The notes below the pieces were generated by a model. That model was not told where the DNA came from. It worked only from the letters and a program-made list of their open reading frames with translations, and made no database searches. 24,295 nucleotides of DNA from positions 1 to 24,295 of IMG/VR virus record IMGVR_UViG_3300013126_000238; one strand, given 5' to 3'. The position numbers were made by a program, and so were the translations under genes. Each line of letters opens with the position of its first letter. Within the stretch, counting starts at the first letter, position 1. The stretch comes from a virus. This document shows positions 14,341-23,165 of this stretch, piece after piece.

Positions 14341-17300
14341 ATGGAAAGATTTGAAAATAATTTTAGCTTACCGTCATTTGATACTAATTCATTTGAACAA
14401 ACTGGTGCTGGAATTATAATTGGCGGTGGTGGCTCATTTTTTGGTGATGGTGGTATAACTTCTGGTACTACCACTAATATTCCTGTGTCAAATACTCCAA
14501 ATGCAAATGGTACTATAAATCAAAATCAAAATATTATTGTAAATGTTAAATCAAATGTTGAGGCACAAATTCTAGTTAATTCTGAAAACACATTTAAACT
14601 TACTACTGATAAATTTGATGTTAGTTTTGAAGATTTGCAAAAAAATGGAGCAAAAACTTTTACCGTAAATAAAGATGGATATGTAAGTGATGAAAAATAT
14701 GTTGTTACATTAGAGTATAATCAAAATTTTAACTTTAATGTTATTAATAACATAACTGTTGGAGATAGTCTTTTTGGATATCAAACAAGATTATTACCAG
14801 ATTTTAATATACCTTTTAGTGATACAAATCAACCAATATATTCTTCCGTATCACCATATACATTTAAAATTTATTATTATAAAAAAGAACAATTAATTTC
14901 AGTTATTGATAATTCTACTAGTCAAATTATAGATTTTAATTTTAATTTAGAACAAAAAACACAGGTAGTAACACCAGATGATACAAAAAAAGAAGTTACA
15001 ATTAGAATAAATGTAACGGGTCAATCTGATTCGGTATCTTATATAGGTAGTGATATTAACGCAATATCTCCACTTACTATAAATAAAACATATACCATTA
15101 CCGAACTAATTGGTACTAAAATTAGTATCGCATCAGTAGATAAGAGTAAGTATTTGGTAACAAAGATTGTTGTAACCGATTCAACTGGTATTTCGGAAAC
15201 ATTTACAAATTCAGATAGTGGTATTAGACTTTCGCAGACTGGTAATTCAAGTGCTGTATTAAGTTTAATTGCAGATGATGATTATAAAATTGAAGTTGAA
15301 ACCATAGTTTCTCCGCAAAATACCGTTAAACCTGAAATATCTTTTATAAATCCTGAAATTGGTAAGGAAAAATTTAATATTAATGCAAAATCATCATTAC
15401 CAATTGGTATTAATAAAAACCCCTTAGTTAGTGACCTTTCGGTTTATATAGGAAATGATGTTTTTAAATTTTCTAAATTAGATGATGGAAAAGCAACCGC
15501 AGTAATTGATATACCATTTGATGCTTTTACTAAAATTGGTAGTTATAGAATTATTTTAGTTCCTTCAAGACAAAGAAGAACTGGACAGGCTTTAATTAAC
15601 TTTAATGGACAGGGAGATGGTGATTCTATTGAATTCAATCTAAATGTAGTATCTCAAGCTTGGGTAGGAATACCAGATATAAGAAATATAACTTACCCAT
15701 CTCAATTAGTTGGACCTGATTTTAAAGGTACTGATGTTGATTTTGAAATTTCCTATGATTCGGTTGATACGGATTTTGTTAGAATTTATAACGGTCAGAA
15801 ATATACACAAATTTCAGCAAATGGTAAAGTTAAACTAAATGTTAAACAACTTTTAGAATTAGGTGGTGAAAATATTTCAGAAGATAAAGTAAATATTGTT
15901 TTAAATTTAAAATTAGTACCTTTCAATACAAGTGGGTATGAGACGATTACTGGAAAAGAAGAATTTATAACAATTAAATTTGTTAAAAGTAATTATACAA
16001 TTCCAAGATCAGTTGCAGTAAATAGAATAGCACAGGCTTTAACTTCTCAATTTAATAAAAGTATTTTAAGAGAAGAAAGTTCTAAATATTTATCACATCT
16101 ACTTCATTTTAATAACGGTGATAATAAGTTAGTAACAACATGGACTGGTTCTCAAAATTCAATAATTTTAAAATTATATGAACCACTTCCAACATCCGTA
16201 CAAGTAAATCAACAAGTTTGGATTTCTAAAGCATTAGCAACTCCAATAATTGATACTATACGATTGGTTGGTGATAATATTATTGGATGTAAACCATTAA
16301 AAGGTCCAAACTTTGGCGTAGAGCCTGACAACGGAATAGGGTTTCAAGTCTTTGATGAATTGTTATCTACGGGTTCGTATTCAACAAATTTATTATACAA
16401 CCGATATGTTCAGGATAGTGGAATTGATACAACAAAACTTAATATAACGTATGCTAGTGGTTCTACTTACACATGGGAAAATTTTGTAAACTTTAGTTCG
16501 GGTGAAGAAAGAGTTAATAATTTTCTTTATAAATTAGAAATTTTACAAACTTATATTGAAAAATATGAATTGATAAGTGGGCAATCATATAATGTAGGAA
16601 ACATATTAACGGAAGATGCATTAGGAGCATTGACACCTGAAATTGATGGTGATGAAACTATTATAACCGAAACAAATAATTTTGATATTCAATATGAAAC
16701 TCCAATTTTTTATGGTCAAGATACTATAAATGAACGAGGCACTCTATTGAAAAAAATAAATACAATCATTCAAAACTTTGATGGATTTGAAAGATGGTTA
16801 TACACTTCAACACATTCGTTAGCATATCCAAAACTTTTATTAGAGGGTGAGGATGGTATTTACAGATATTCTTTATACAAATATGATACTGCCCAAGCTG
16901 TAAGTTGGTATAATACGATTTTAGCTTCTGCGGAATATTACGATAGATACAATACAAATTATTTATCTAATAACATTCCACTTTATATTCAAGAGGATTA
17001 TGAAAATAATGATTTCATAGTTTTCTTAGATATGATAGGACAGCATTTTGATATTATTTGGGTTTATATAAACGCATTAAAACAATCTAAAATAATTGAA
17101 GAAAAGCAATATAAAGGAATTGTAGATTCTATTGTAGAACCTGTTTTATCTTCATTTGGTTGGAATCCTAAACGTGCATTTAACACAAACTTCCTTTGGG
17201 AGTATGTTTATGGTACAAATAGAGAAGGTACATCTTTATACTCTATGCCACTTGAACAAGCAAACAACCAAGTGTGGAGAAGAATATTAAACAACTTACC

Positions 17301-19575
17301 GTATATATTAAAACACAAAGGAACGAGTAGGGCCCTAAAAGCTGTTATGGCTTGTTATGGTGTACCACAATCCATGTTAACAATTATGGAATTTGGTGGT
17401 CCGCAAGACCCAACTAAGGGTGGTTCTACTAAATTTACTTTTGATGACAGAACTGCGGCAATATTTTTGACAGGAAGTTTAAATCAAAATGGAAGTTCTA
17501 ACATAAAAGTTCCTTGGCATATAACCGCACAAACAGGTGAACACCCAAATTGTATTGAATTTAGAATTCTTCCATCAAAAATACCAACAAATTATGTAAC
17601 ATTAATTTCGGGAAGCCAATGGGAATTAAATTTGTATAAAACAACTGGTTCTTTTGGAAAATTAGAATTGAACTTTGGGGGTAACGTTGGTACAACACCT
17701 TATATATTGAGTGGAAGTGGTGCGGGGTATCCATATTTTACTTCTTCAATTGAATATGTTTTTGGACCAGATTTGGTGACAGGTAGTATTGATTTTCCAA
17801 TATCAACTGAAAATTATTCAAATGTTTGTATTAACAGGTATAACTATACTGGTGAAAGTTCATTATATGAAGTGTGGTTAGCAACAAGTGATGGTAGACG
17901 AATAACTACATCAGTTAGTATGTCACTTTTAACAATTGACAGTGAATGGGAAAGTGGTTCAACTTTACAAATTGGTGGTAATGGATATGAAGGAAACGTT
18001 GATGAATTTCGTTTATGGGAAGTTCCTTTACAAAGAAGTAAATTTGAAAATCATACATTATTTCCAGATGCAATTAATGGTAACTCATATACTGCATCAA
18101 CAGCGGATTTGGTGTTTAGATTAGATTTTGAGTATCCAAAAAATAGAATCGCAGACCCTTATATTAAAAACGTAGCAATAAATGAAAGTTATGGAGAACC
18201 TTATGCTAGTGCAAGTAATATGTATTCGGCATCGGTTTATCCTTATCAATACACCCCTTACGATAGGACTGTAACGGCTACTGTACCATCTTTGGGATTT
18301 AACTATTCAAACAAAATTAGATTTGAAACACAAACATTAAAAACAAATCTTTCTCACAAAGTTAGAGCAACTGAAAAATCTTTTGATAGAGCTCCAATCG
18401 ATTCAAATCGTATTGGGTTATTCTTCTCTCCAATTAAAGAGTTGAATATGGATATATTAAAGGCGTTTGGTGAGTTCAACATTGATAATTACATAGGAAA
18501 TCCTACGGATGAATATAGAGAAAATTACAAAGATTTAGATGTTTTAAGAAATTATTATTTTGAAAGACTTGAAAGAAACATTTATGAATATATTCAACTA
18601 ATAAAGTATATTGATAAATCTTTATTTGAAGTATTAACTGAACTTACACCAGCAAGAGCGAATGTATCTAAAGGTTTATTAATAGAACCACATTTCTTAG
18701 AGAGAAGTAAAACAAAATGGAATAGACCAGAATCTTTGAGAAATGATTATGAAGTTTATATTGATAATAGACCGAATGATAAAATAGAATTAGAGTATGT
18801 GGTAAAAGAAGGTGAATTAGACGCTAAAAATGTAACAATTTTAAATAGTGATTTAAATAACTATGATGGTGAAGTGGATGCTGAATCTATTACAATATTG
18901 GAAGGAACAAATCCTACTTATGGTGGTACTATCAATTATGATGTTTCAAATATAGCAGAAACTGAATTTCCTACATATCCAAATACGGGTTCGATTAATA
19001 TAGAATGTCCTACTGGTGCTAGTTTATATGGTGAAGTTGATGCATTTTCGGTAGAACAAATTGGTATGGAAAAAAATTCATTAGCTAATTTAGGATATGG
19101 ACTTTATGCAAAAAGAGGAAATTCTATTTTTAGAAGATATGATGAAACTTTTGGAAATTTAGAAACAACTGGTAGTAGGGTTAGTGCTTTCTTAGTTAAA
19201 GAAACAAAAGCTAAAAAGAAAAAAGTACAAACAGGTGGGTATCCAGCAACAACATCTGGTCCTATAAAATATTCTACTTTAACAACATACGAAGATAAAT
19301 ACTATGTATCGTTGCTACCTTTTAGTGGTAGTATTTCAGTTGGTAATGATATAGTTCAGGTAACTGCTATACATGGTTATCTTCCTACACACTATAAATT
19401 TGTAAATGGATTGGGTGAAGGATTACAACGTTCATACTTTAAGGGTTCAAAACAAACTGCAGCAACAACACCAGATGGTTTGGATCCTGTAGAAACATTT
19501 ACAACTAATCCTAACATTCTTAGAGTGGCTAAAACAGGTAGAGGTAGTGGTGAACCAATACTTGAAGTTGACTAA
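14341..19575 (+). CDS. giant baseplate wedge protein (gp7-like by position) with LamG-like domain
   Basis: This 1744-aa protein is far longer than T4 gp7 (1032 aa). The N-terminus is Gly-rich (GAGIIIGGGGSFFGDGG). Residues 50-540 are serial Ig-like or other beta-sandwich modules. A conserved-looking core follows, 554-1010, including LSHLLHFNNGDNKL, WNPKRAFNTNFLWEYVYGTN and NNLPYILKHKGTSRALKAVM then ACYGVP. The latter resembles the KHKGTxxA element of wedge or tail-protein-I-like proteins. A LamG/concanavalin-like domain sits at about 1030-1260 (FRILPSKIPTNYVTLISGS, then NVDEFRLWEVPL). Short internal repeats occur near 1490-1570. I infer a wedge initiator with added surface domains, perhaps glycan-binding. 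A gp10-like or fibre-anchor role is possible. There is no frameshift or stop through 5.2 kb. Confidence 0.75.
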   Translation: MERFENNFSLPSFDTNSFEQTGAGIIIGGGGSFFGDGGITSGTTTNIPVSNTPNANGTINQNQNIIVNVKSNVEAQILVNSENTFKLTTDKFDVSFEDLQKNGAKTFTVNKDGYVSDEKYVVTLEYNQNFNFNVINNITVGDSLFGYQTRLLPDFNIPFSDTNQPIYSSVSPYTFKIYYYKKEQLISVIDNSTSQIIDFNFNLEQKTQVVTPDDTKKEVTIRINVTGQSDSVSYIGSDINAISPLTINKTYTITELIGTKISIASVDKSKYLVTKIVVTDSTGISETFTNSDSGIRLSQTGNSSAVLSLIADDDYKIEVETIVSPQNTVKPEISFINPEIGKEKFNINAKSSLPIGINKNPLVSDLSVYIGNDVFKFSKLDDGKATAVIDIPFDAFTKIGSYRIILVPSRQRRTGQALINFNGQGDGDSIEFNLNVVSQAWVGIPDIRNITYPSQLVGPDFKGTDVDFEISYDSVDTDFVRIYNGQKYTQISANGKVKLNVKQLLELGGENISEDKVNIVLNLKLVPFNTSGYETITGKEEFITIKFVKSNYTIPRSVAVNRIAQALTSQFNKSILREESSKYLSHLLHFNNGDNKLVTTWTGSQNSIILKLYEPLPTSVQVNQQVWISKALATPIIDTIRLVGDNIIGCKPLKGPNFGVEPDNGIGFQVFDELLSTGSYSTNLLYNRYVQDSGIDTTKLNITYASGSTYTWENFVNFSSGEERVNNFLYKLEILQTYIEKYELISGQSYNVGNILTEDALGALTPEIDGDETIITETNNFDIQYETPIFYGQDTINERGTLLKKINTIIQNFDGFERWLYTSTHSLAYPKLLLEGEDGIYRYSLYKYDTAQAVSWYNTILASAEYYDRYNTNYLSNNIPLYIQEDYENNDFIVFLDMIGQHFDIIWVYINALKQSKIIEEKQYKGIVDSIVEPVLSSFGWNPKRAFNTNFLWEYVYGTNREGTSLYSMPLEQANNQVWRRILNNLPYILKHKGTSRALKAVMACYGVPQSMLTIMEFGGPQDPTKGGSTKFTFDDRTAAIFLTGSLNQNGSSNIKVPWHITAQTGEHPNCIEFRILPSKIPTNYVTLISGSQWELNLYKTTGSFGKLELNFGGNVGTTPYILSGSGAGYPYFTSSIEYVFGPDLVTGSIDFPISTENYSNVCINRYNYTGESSLYEVWLATSDGRRITTSVSMSLLTIDSEWESGSTLQIGGNGYEGNVDEFRLWEVPLQRSKFENHTLFPDAINGNSYTASTADLVFRLDFEYPKNRIADPYIKNVAINESYGEPYASASNMYSASVYPYQYTPYDRTVTATVPSLGFNYSNKIRFETQTLKTNLSHKVRATEKSFDRAPIDSNRIGLFFSPIKELNMDILKAFGEFNIDNYIGNPTDEYRENYKDLDVLRNYYFERLERNIYEYIQLIKYIDKSLFEVLTELTPARANVSKGLLIEPHFLERSKTKWNRPESLRNDYEVYIDNRPNDKIELEYVVKEGELDAKNVTILNSDLNNYDGEVDAESITILEGTNPTYGGTINYDVSNIAETEFPTYPNTGSINIECPTGASLYGEVDAFSVEQIGMEKNSLANLGYGLYAKRGNSIFRRYDETFGNLETTGSRVSAFLVKETKAKKKKVQTGGYPATTSGPIKYSTLTTYEDKYYVSLLPFSGSISVGNDIVQVTAIHGYLPTHYKFVNGLGEGLQRSYFKGSKQTAATTPDGLDPVETFTTNPNILRVAKTGRGSGEPILEVD

Positions 19576-19596
19576 GATTGAAAATACTAAATGGTT

Positions 19597-19605
19597 ATAT
19601 TTATT
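19597..19605 (+). promoter_or_regulatory. candidate late promoter element ATATTTATT
   Basis: It lies in the 60-base gap after the giant wedge gene, ending 30 bases before the ATG at 19636. It is the third of five gap copies of the motif. No hairpin terminator is seen between the giant gene and this motif. Confidence 0.5.
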
Positions 19606-19635
19606 TTAGAAATAAAAGCATAAAAACAATATCAA

Positions 19636-20259
19636 ATGGCATATTTAGATAATACCGAAATTACCGTAGATGCAATCCTTACCAAAAAAGGTAGACAAAA
19701 ATTGGCATCTGGTCAATCTTTAAACATCACCAAATTTGCTTTGGGAGATGACGAAATTGATTACACATTATATGAACCAGCGCACCCAAAGGGTTCTGCG
19801 TTTTATGATTCTGCAATCAGAGCAATTCCTATTACAGAAGCATCACCAGATGAAACTCAAGTATTGAGATACAAATTGGTAACTCTTCCAAAAGGAACTA
19901 CTCTAATCCCAACCGTAAGATTGGGTGTACCTTCAATCTCTGTAAATCAAACTGAAGGTGGTGTTGCATTGTTACCAACTACATCGCCAGCTGGAAACGG
20001 AAATGCTGGATACACTGTTGTATTAGCAGACCAAAGAGCTGGAACATTGACAGTAGTAAGAGGTGCTACTGCAACTGGTACAGTACCTGTATTCTTAGGT
20101 GAAGAAATTACAACAACTGCACAAGTGGTTAGTGGTTTAGAATTCAGATTCACTCCAAATCCAAACTTAACAATTAATGTAGCAACTACATTGACAGTTT
20201 ATGGTAACGAAACCGGAGGGTCACAAACTATACCTGTGACTGTAACTTATAAAGCATAA
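19636..20259 (+). CDS. conserved phage virion structural protein
   Basis: In this 207-aa protein, the N-terminal 60 residues (AYLDNTEITVDAILTKKGRQ, then KLASGQSLNITKFALGDDEI and DYTLYEP) match a widespread pattern of T4-like structural proteins: a DAxLTxxGRxxLA helix followed by a FALGDDEIDY segment. Residues 90-207 form a beta-rich, Gly/Thr-rich domain, probably Ig-like (RAGTLTVVRGATATGTVPVF, then TINVATTLTVYGNE). The exact role in the virion is not known to me. It leads a unit with the next gene, 13 bases downstream. Its codons look less AT-skewed than those of the giant gene, which would suit high expression. Confidence 0.75.
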   Translation: MAYLDNTEITVDAILTKKGRQKLASGQSLNITKFALGDDEIDYTLYEPAHPKGSAFYDSAIRAIPITEASPDETQVLRYKLVTLPKGTTLIPTVRLGVPSISVNQTEGGVALLPTTSPAGNGNAGYTVVLADQRAGTLTVVRGATATGTVPVFLGEEITTTAQVVSGLEFRFTPNPNLTINVATTLTVYGNETGGSQTIPVTVTYKA

Positions 20260-20272
20260 AAAGAAATAAAAA

Positions 20273-21514
20273 ATGGCACTAATTAATGACCCTAACGTAA
20301 CCGCCCAGATAGCCGCATTAGCTAATTCTGGTACGGTTGATACAAATCAGATAGTATCACTTCTTAATAGTGTATTACCTGCAGGCCAACAAATTGCAAC
20401 AAATACTTCTGGTATTACAACCGGTATTTATAAAAGATTTGGTGATTTTGATAAGGTGAACGCAAAAATAGAAGTTGTTACAACTGGTCTTTGGACTGGA
20501 GATTCTGGTTCTTTAACACAATTTTTTACATCATCTGCACAATCAATTGCACAAAGCGGATATTACTATGCTAACGTATATGATTATAGTCCAGCAACGT
20601 ATTCAGATTCAGCAGAAGTTCAATTTGCAATTGCATATGGACATCTAAATGGAAGTGGTTCTATGAACTTAGCAGATAATGATTCTGCTCTTTTAGCAAC
20701 AAAAGCAACATACGCACAATATAAAGCTATGCTGTTAGAACCAACTGATACTAAATTTTCATTTGAAAATTCAGCTGGTACTTTGACAGACGCAAATTCA
20801 CTTTATTTTATTAACATCGCAAGAGGCCGTTATAGAGAGAAAATGGATCCGGGTAACTGGTCATTGAAACTACAAGGTTCAAACGGTACATTCACATTTA
20901 TTGACAATAGTGGTAAGAAATTTGGTGATGATTTAGGATTGAGTGGAAGGACATTTAAAGTTGTTTCTGGTTCTTTAAACTTAGGAACTGAAAACGAAGC
21001 AACTATTAAAACCCCAACTGGTTCTAATGGAGAAGGATTAGGATTATTTTATCCTGATAGAGGAATTATCGTTCTTAACGCAGACGCAGTTGCATCGGTT
21101 GTAGGAAACTTAGTTGCTACTGAAACTATCTACACTAAAGATGGTAACTATCTAATGAGTGGAAGTTTAGCTGGTAATTTGGCACAAGATAGAGAGCAAT
21201 TCAACCAATATAGATTACTTTCCGCAATAAAGTTTGGTGGCGATTTTGAAGCACGTAGAACTGAAAATATCTCTACTCAACATTTCTTTGTTAGAGCAAC
21301 AAATAGAGAGTTTAACTATTCAAACAATCCTACTTATGTGGATACTGATGGCGCATTTGTAGAAACAACATTTGAAACTGACCCACAAACTTACGTTACA
21401 ACTGTAGGTTTATACAATGATTCAAATGAATGTGTTGCAGTAGCTAAAACTTCTCAACCAATTGTAAAATCATTTGATAAAGAAATATTAATCAAAGTTA
21501 AACTTTCATTCTAA
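20273..21514 (+). CDS. virion structural protein, paralogue of the 21602 gene
   Basis: This 413-aa protein is beta-rich. N-terminal helices (1-50) are followed by repeated strand-turn units (ANVYDYSPATYSDSAEVQFA, RGRYREKMDPGNWSLKLQGS). The C-terminal third holds blocks also present in the 21602 gene: LFYPDRGIIVL, FVRATNREFNYSNNP and VTTVGLYNDSNECVAVAKTS before QPI. I recall this kind of ending in T4-like phage structural proteins but cannot assign sheath, tube or fibre with confidence. It is followed by a strong intrinsic terminator, so the 19636-20273 pair is a discrete unit, as expected for abundant virion proteins. Confidence 0.75.
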   Translation: MALINDPNVTAQIAALANSGTVDTNQIVSLLNSVLPAGQQIATNTSGITTGIYKRFGDFDKVNAKIEVVTTGLWTGDSGSLTQFFTSSAQSIAQSGYYYANVYDYSPATYSDSAEVQFAIAYGHLNGSGSMNLADNDSALLATKATYAQYKAMLLEPTDTKFSFENSAGTLTDANSLYFINIARGRYREKMDPGNWSLKLQGSNGTFTFIDNSGKKFGDDLGLSGRTFKVVSGSLNLGTENEATIKTPTGSNGEGLGLFYPDRGIIVLNADAVASVVGNLVATETIYTKDGNYLMSGSLAGNLAQDREQFNQYRLLSAIKFGGDFEARRTENISTQHFFVRATNREFNYSNNPTYVDTDGAFVETTFETDPQTYVTTVGLYNDSNECVAVAKTSQPIVKSFDKEILIKVKLSF

Positions 21515-21543
21515 TTAAAAGCTAATTAAACCTTAAAATAGAT

Positions 21544-21566
21544 AACCCCCTGATGAAGGGGGTTTT
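21544..21566 (+). terminator. rho-independent terminator
   Basis: The seven-base-pair stem AACCCCC/GGGGGTT has a seven-base loop (TGATGAA) and runs into a T-rich tract, 29 bases after the stop of the 20273 gene. It is the only clear GC-rich hairpin of this kind that I see in an intergenic gap here. Because the flanks are A and T runs, it may also work weakly on the other strand. Confidence 0.92.
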
Positions 21567-21577
21567 CTCTTTTAGGA

Positions 21578-21586
21578 ATATTTATA
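21578..21586 (+). promoter_or_regulatory. candidate late promoter element ATATTTATA
   Basis: It lies 11 bases after the terminator hairpin and ends 15 bases before the ATG at 21602, which is where a promoter for a new unit would be expected. It is the fourth of five gap copies and the best supported by context. Confidence 0.6.
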
Positions 21587-21601
21587 CAAAACTCGCTGAT
21601 A

Positions 21602-22471
21602 ATGTTAAAGGATATTCCAAAATCAGATATTATAACCAGACCATTCAAAGTCTACAAAGAGTGGACATTAGACGAAAATGATATTAAACCAATTTTCGCT
21701 AAAAGTGGTAGTTTTGGAAATTACGATGAAGAAATAGAAGAAAAATCGTATGGGATTTCAAAACAGGCATTATTTCGTTCTATTAAAGCACAATTTTATA
21801 GAAATGCAGCAACCGCATCAGTAATAACTGAAGTTGGTAGAAGAAAATCTTATGCTTCAACTGATGAAAGAAATCTTGAAGATGAGTTGGTTGTATTACC
21901 AATTCTACAATCAAACTATGGAGAGGGTATTAAACCTGGTACTGTTGTATTTACTAACGAGTCAACCTCAAAAACTTTCACAGATGATGGGTACTCTAAT
22001 CTTTTAGATTCTGGTAGTAATGTAGCTGGTAATATTCTTTATGATAGAGGTTTAGTTGTTTTGACTAGAGATATAACAAGTGGGTCTGGTGTTGGAGATT
22101 TGACAAACTTTACTTTAAGTTTTCGTTCAACAAAAACTATATATGAAAATGAAATATTCATATCAGTATTGGAAAATGAATTCAATGTATCTCAAAACCC
22201 ATCGGCAATAGATTTTAGCAGTGATGGTACATTTAAAAAAATTAAATTAACATCTTTTACATCCTCTTTAACCCCAAATAAAAAAGGTGGATTTGCTGAT
22301 TACGAATATAGTTCATCAATTGATAGAACGGGTTCTTATTTAGCACCTTTTATTACAACAATTGGTTTATATGATGATGAATTAAATATGATTGCGGTGG
22401 CAAAACTCCCACAACCAATTAAATCACTTCCTGACTATCCTGTTAATTTTATTATTCGTTTTGATACATAG
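21602..22471 (+). CDS. virion structural protein, paralogue of the 20273 gene
   Basis: In this 289-aa protein, the N-terminal segment contains ISKQALFRSIKAQFYRNAAT and a Glu/Asp-rich stretch (STDERNLEDELVVLPILQSN). The C-terminal half carries the blocks shared with the 20273 product: ILYDRGLVVLTRD, FISVLENEFNVSQNPSAIDF and ITTIGLYDDELNMIAVAKLP followed by QPI. It is shorter and lacks the long N-terminal part of the paralogue. I infer duplication of a tail or baseplate structural module. It has its own promoter-like motif and lies just after the terminator. The function is otherwise unknown. Confidence 0.75.
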   Translation: MLKDIPKSDIITRPFKVYKEWTLDENDIKPIFAKSGSFGNYDEEIEEKSYGISKQALFRSIKAQFYRNAATASVITEVGRRKSYASTDERNLEDELVVLPILQSNYGEGIKPGTVVFTNESTSKTFTDDGYSNLLDSGSNVAGNILYDRGLVVLTRDITSGSGVGDLTNFTLSFRSTKTIYENEIFISVLENEFNVSQNPSAIDFSSDGTFKKIKLTSFTSSLTPNKKGGFADYEYSSSIDRTGSYLAPFITTIGLYDDELNMIAVAKLPQPIKSLPDYPVNFIIRFDT

Positions 22472-22474
22472 GTT

Positions 22475-22483
22475 ATATTTATT
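22475..22483 (+). promoter_or_regulatory. candidate late promoter element ATATTTATT
   Basis: It lies in the 32-base gap before the 22504 gene, ending 20 bases before the ATG. It is the fifth gap copy. The 22504, 22746 and 23166 genes are probably read from it. Confidence 0.5.
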
Positions 22484-22503
22484 ACTATATAAACAACATT
22501 GAC

Positions 22504-22746
22504 ATGTCAAAAATTTTAGAACTTTTACTTAGTAAGAAACCAAAAGATTCTCAAGCTAATACAAAAGGTAAAGATAAAACACCAATTGGTGTAGAGTTCC
22601 CTTTTCCGGGTTCCAAAGACTTAATGAAAGGTGATTTGAAAAAAGATAGATATGGAGCATTAGGCGCAAATCAGTATGCACCCGCTAATGCGGTACCTGG
22701 ATACAATCCTGGTAAAAAATATACTGATGTTGTAAAAGCAAAATAA
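22504..22746 (+). CDS. small basic protein, unknown
   Basis: In this 80-aa, lysine-rich protein, a short N-terminal helix (SKILELLLSKK) is followed by a low-complexity, probably disordered body with many Gly, Pro, Lys and Asn (VEFPFPGSKDLMKGDLKKDR, then YAPANAVPGYNPGKKY). I do not recognise it. A minor virion component is possible, judging by the motif upstream shared with structural operons. It overlaps the GIY-YIG gene by one base (TAATG). Confidence 0.6.
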   Translation: MSKILELLLSKKPKDSQANTKGKDKTPIGVEFPFPGSKDLMKGDLKKDRYGALGANQYAPANAVPGYNPGKKYTDVVKAK

Positions 22747-23153
22747 TGTCTTGGAAATTTAAGGGAAATACGGTTACGGAAGAAAACACTCCAGAGGGTG
22801 CTATTGGTTTTGTCTATAAAATTATACATATTCCAACGGGTAAATTTTATATTGGCAAAAAATCATTAAATCAAGTTCGTAGATTAAAACCGCTAAAGGG
22901 AAAGGTTCGTAAAAGAGTAGTTCGTAAAGCATCAGACTGGGAAAAATACTATTCATCAAACGAATGGATTAAAGCGGAGATAAAAGCTGGTAGAGCTGAG
23001 GAATTTGAAAGAGAAATTATTCAATTCTGCTTCAGCAAAAAATCACTTACATATTGGGAAGTTTGGTGGCAGTTTAAATTAGATGTTTTATCTGACCCAC
23101 AATCTATTAATGAAAATTTAATGGGAAAATTCTTCCGAAAGGATATATATTAA
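22746..23153 (+). CDS. GIY-YIG family endonuclease
   Basis: This 135-aa protein carries a single compact GIY-YIG domain. GFVYKIIHIPTGKFYIGKKS (21-40) holds the GFVY and YIG halves of the motif, 14 residues apart. A basic stretch follows (VRRLKPLKGKVRKRVVRK), then SDWEKYYSSNEWIKAEI. LTYWEVWWQF supplies a likely catalytic Glu105, and INENLMGKFF ends the domain. The fold cuts one DNA strand with a single metal ion. In T4 it occurs in the homing Seg enzymes and in endonuclease II. No extra DNA-binding domain is attached, so it may be a free-standing homing nuclease or a repair or recombination nuclease. It begins TAATG-coupled to the gene before and ends 12 bases before the next. Confidence 0.85.
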   Translation: MSWKFKGNTVTEENTPEGAIGFVYKIIHIPTGKFYIGKKSLNQVRRLKPLKGKVRKRVVRKASDWEKYYSSNEWIKAEIKAGRAEEFEREIIQFCFSKKSLTYWEVWWQFKLDVLSDPQSINENLMGKFFRKDIY

Positions 23154-23165
23154 TAAACAAACGTT

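Noticed and set aside
20273-21514. Tail sheath protein
   Set aside because: Position and likely abundance would fit, but I see no sheath-family signature and the protein is paralogous to a 289-aa neighbour, so I left it unassigned.
3252-22483. T4-type late promoter TATAAATA on the minus strand at some of the ATATTTATA sites
   Set aside because: The reverse complement does contain TATAAATA at the two sites ending in A, but it would point away from the genes and no minus-strand gene follows. The plus-strand reading fits the layout better.
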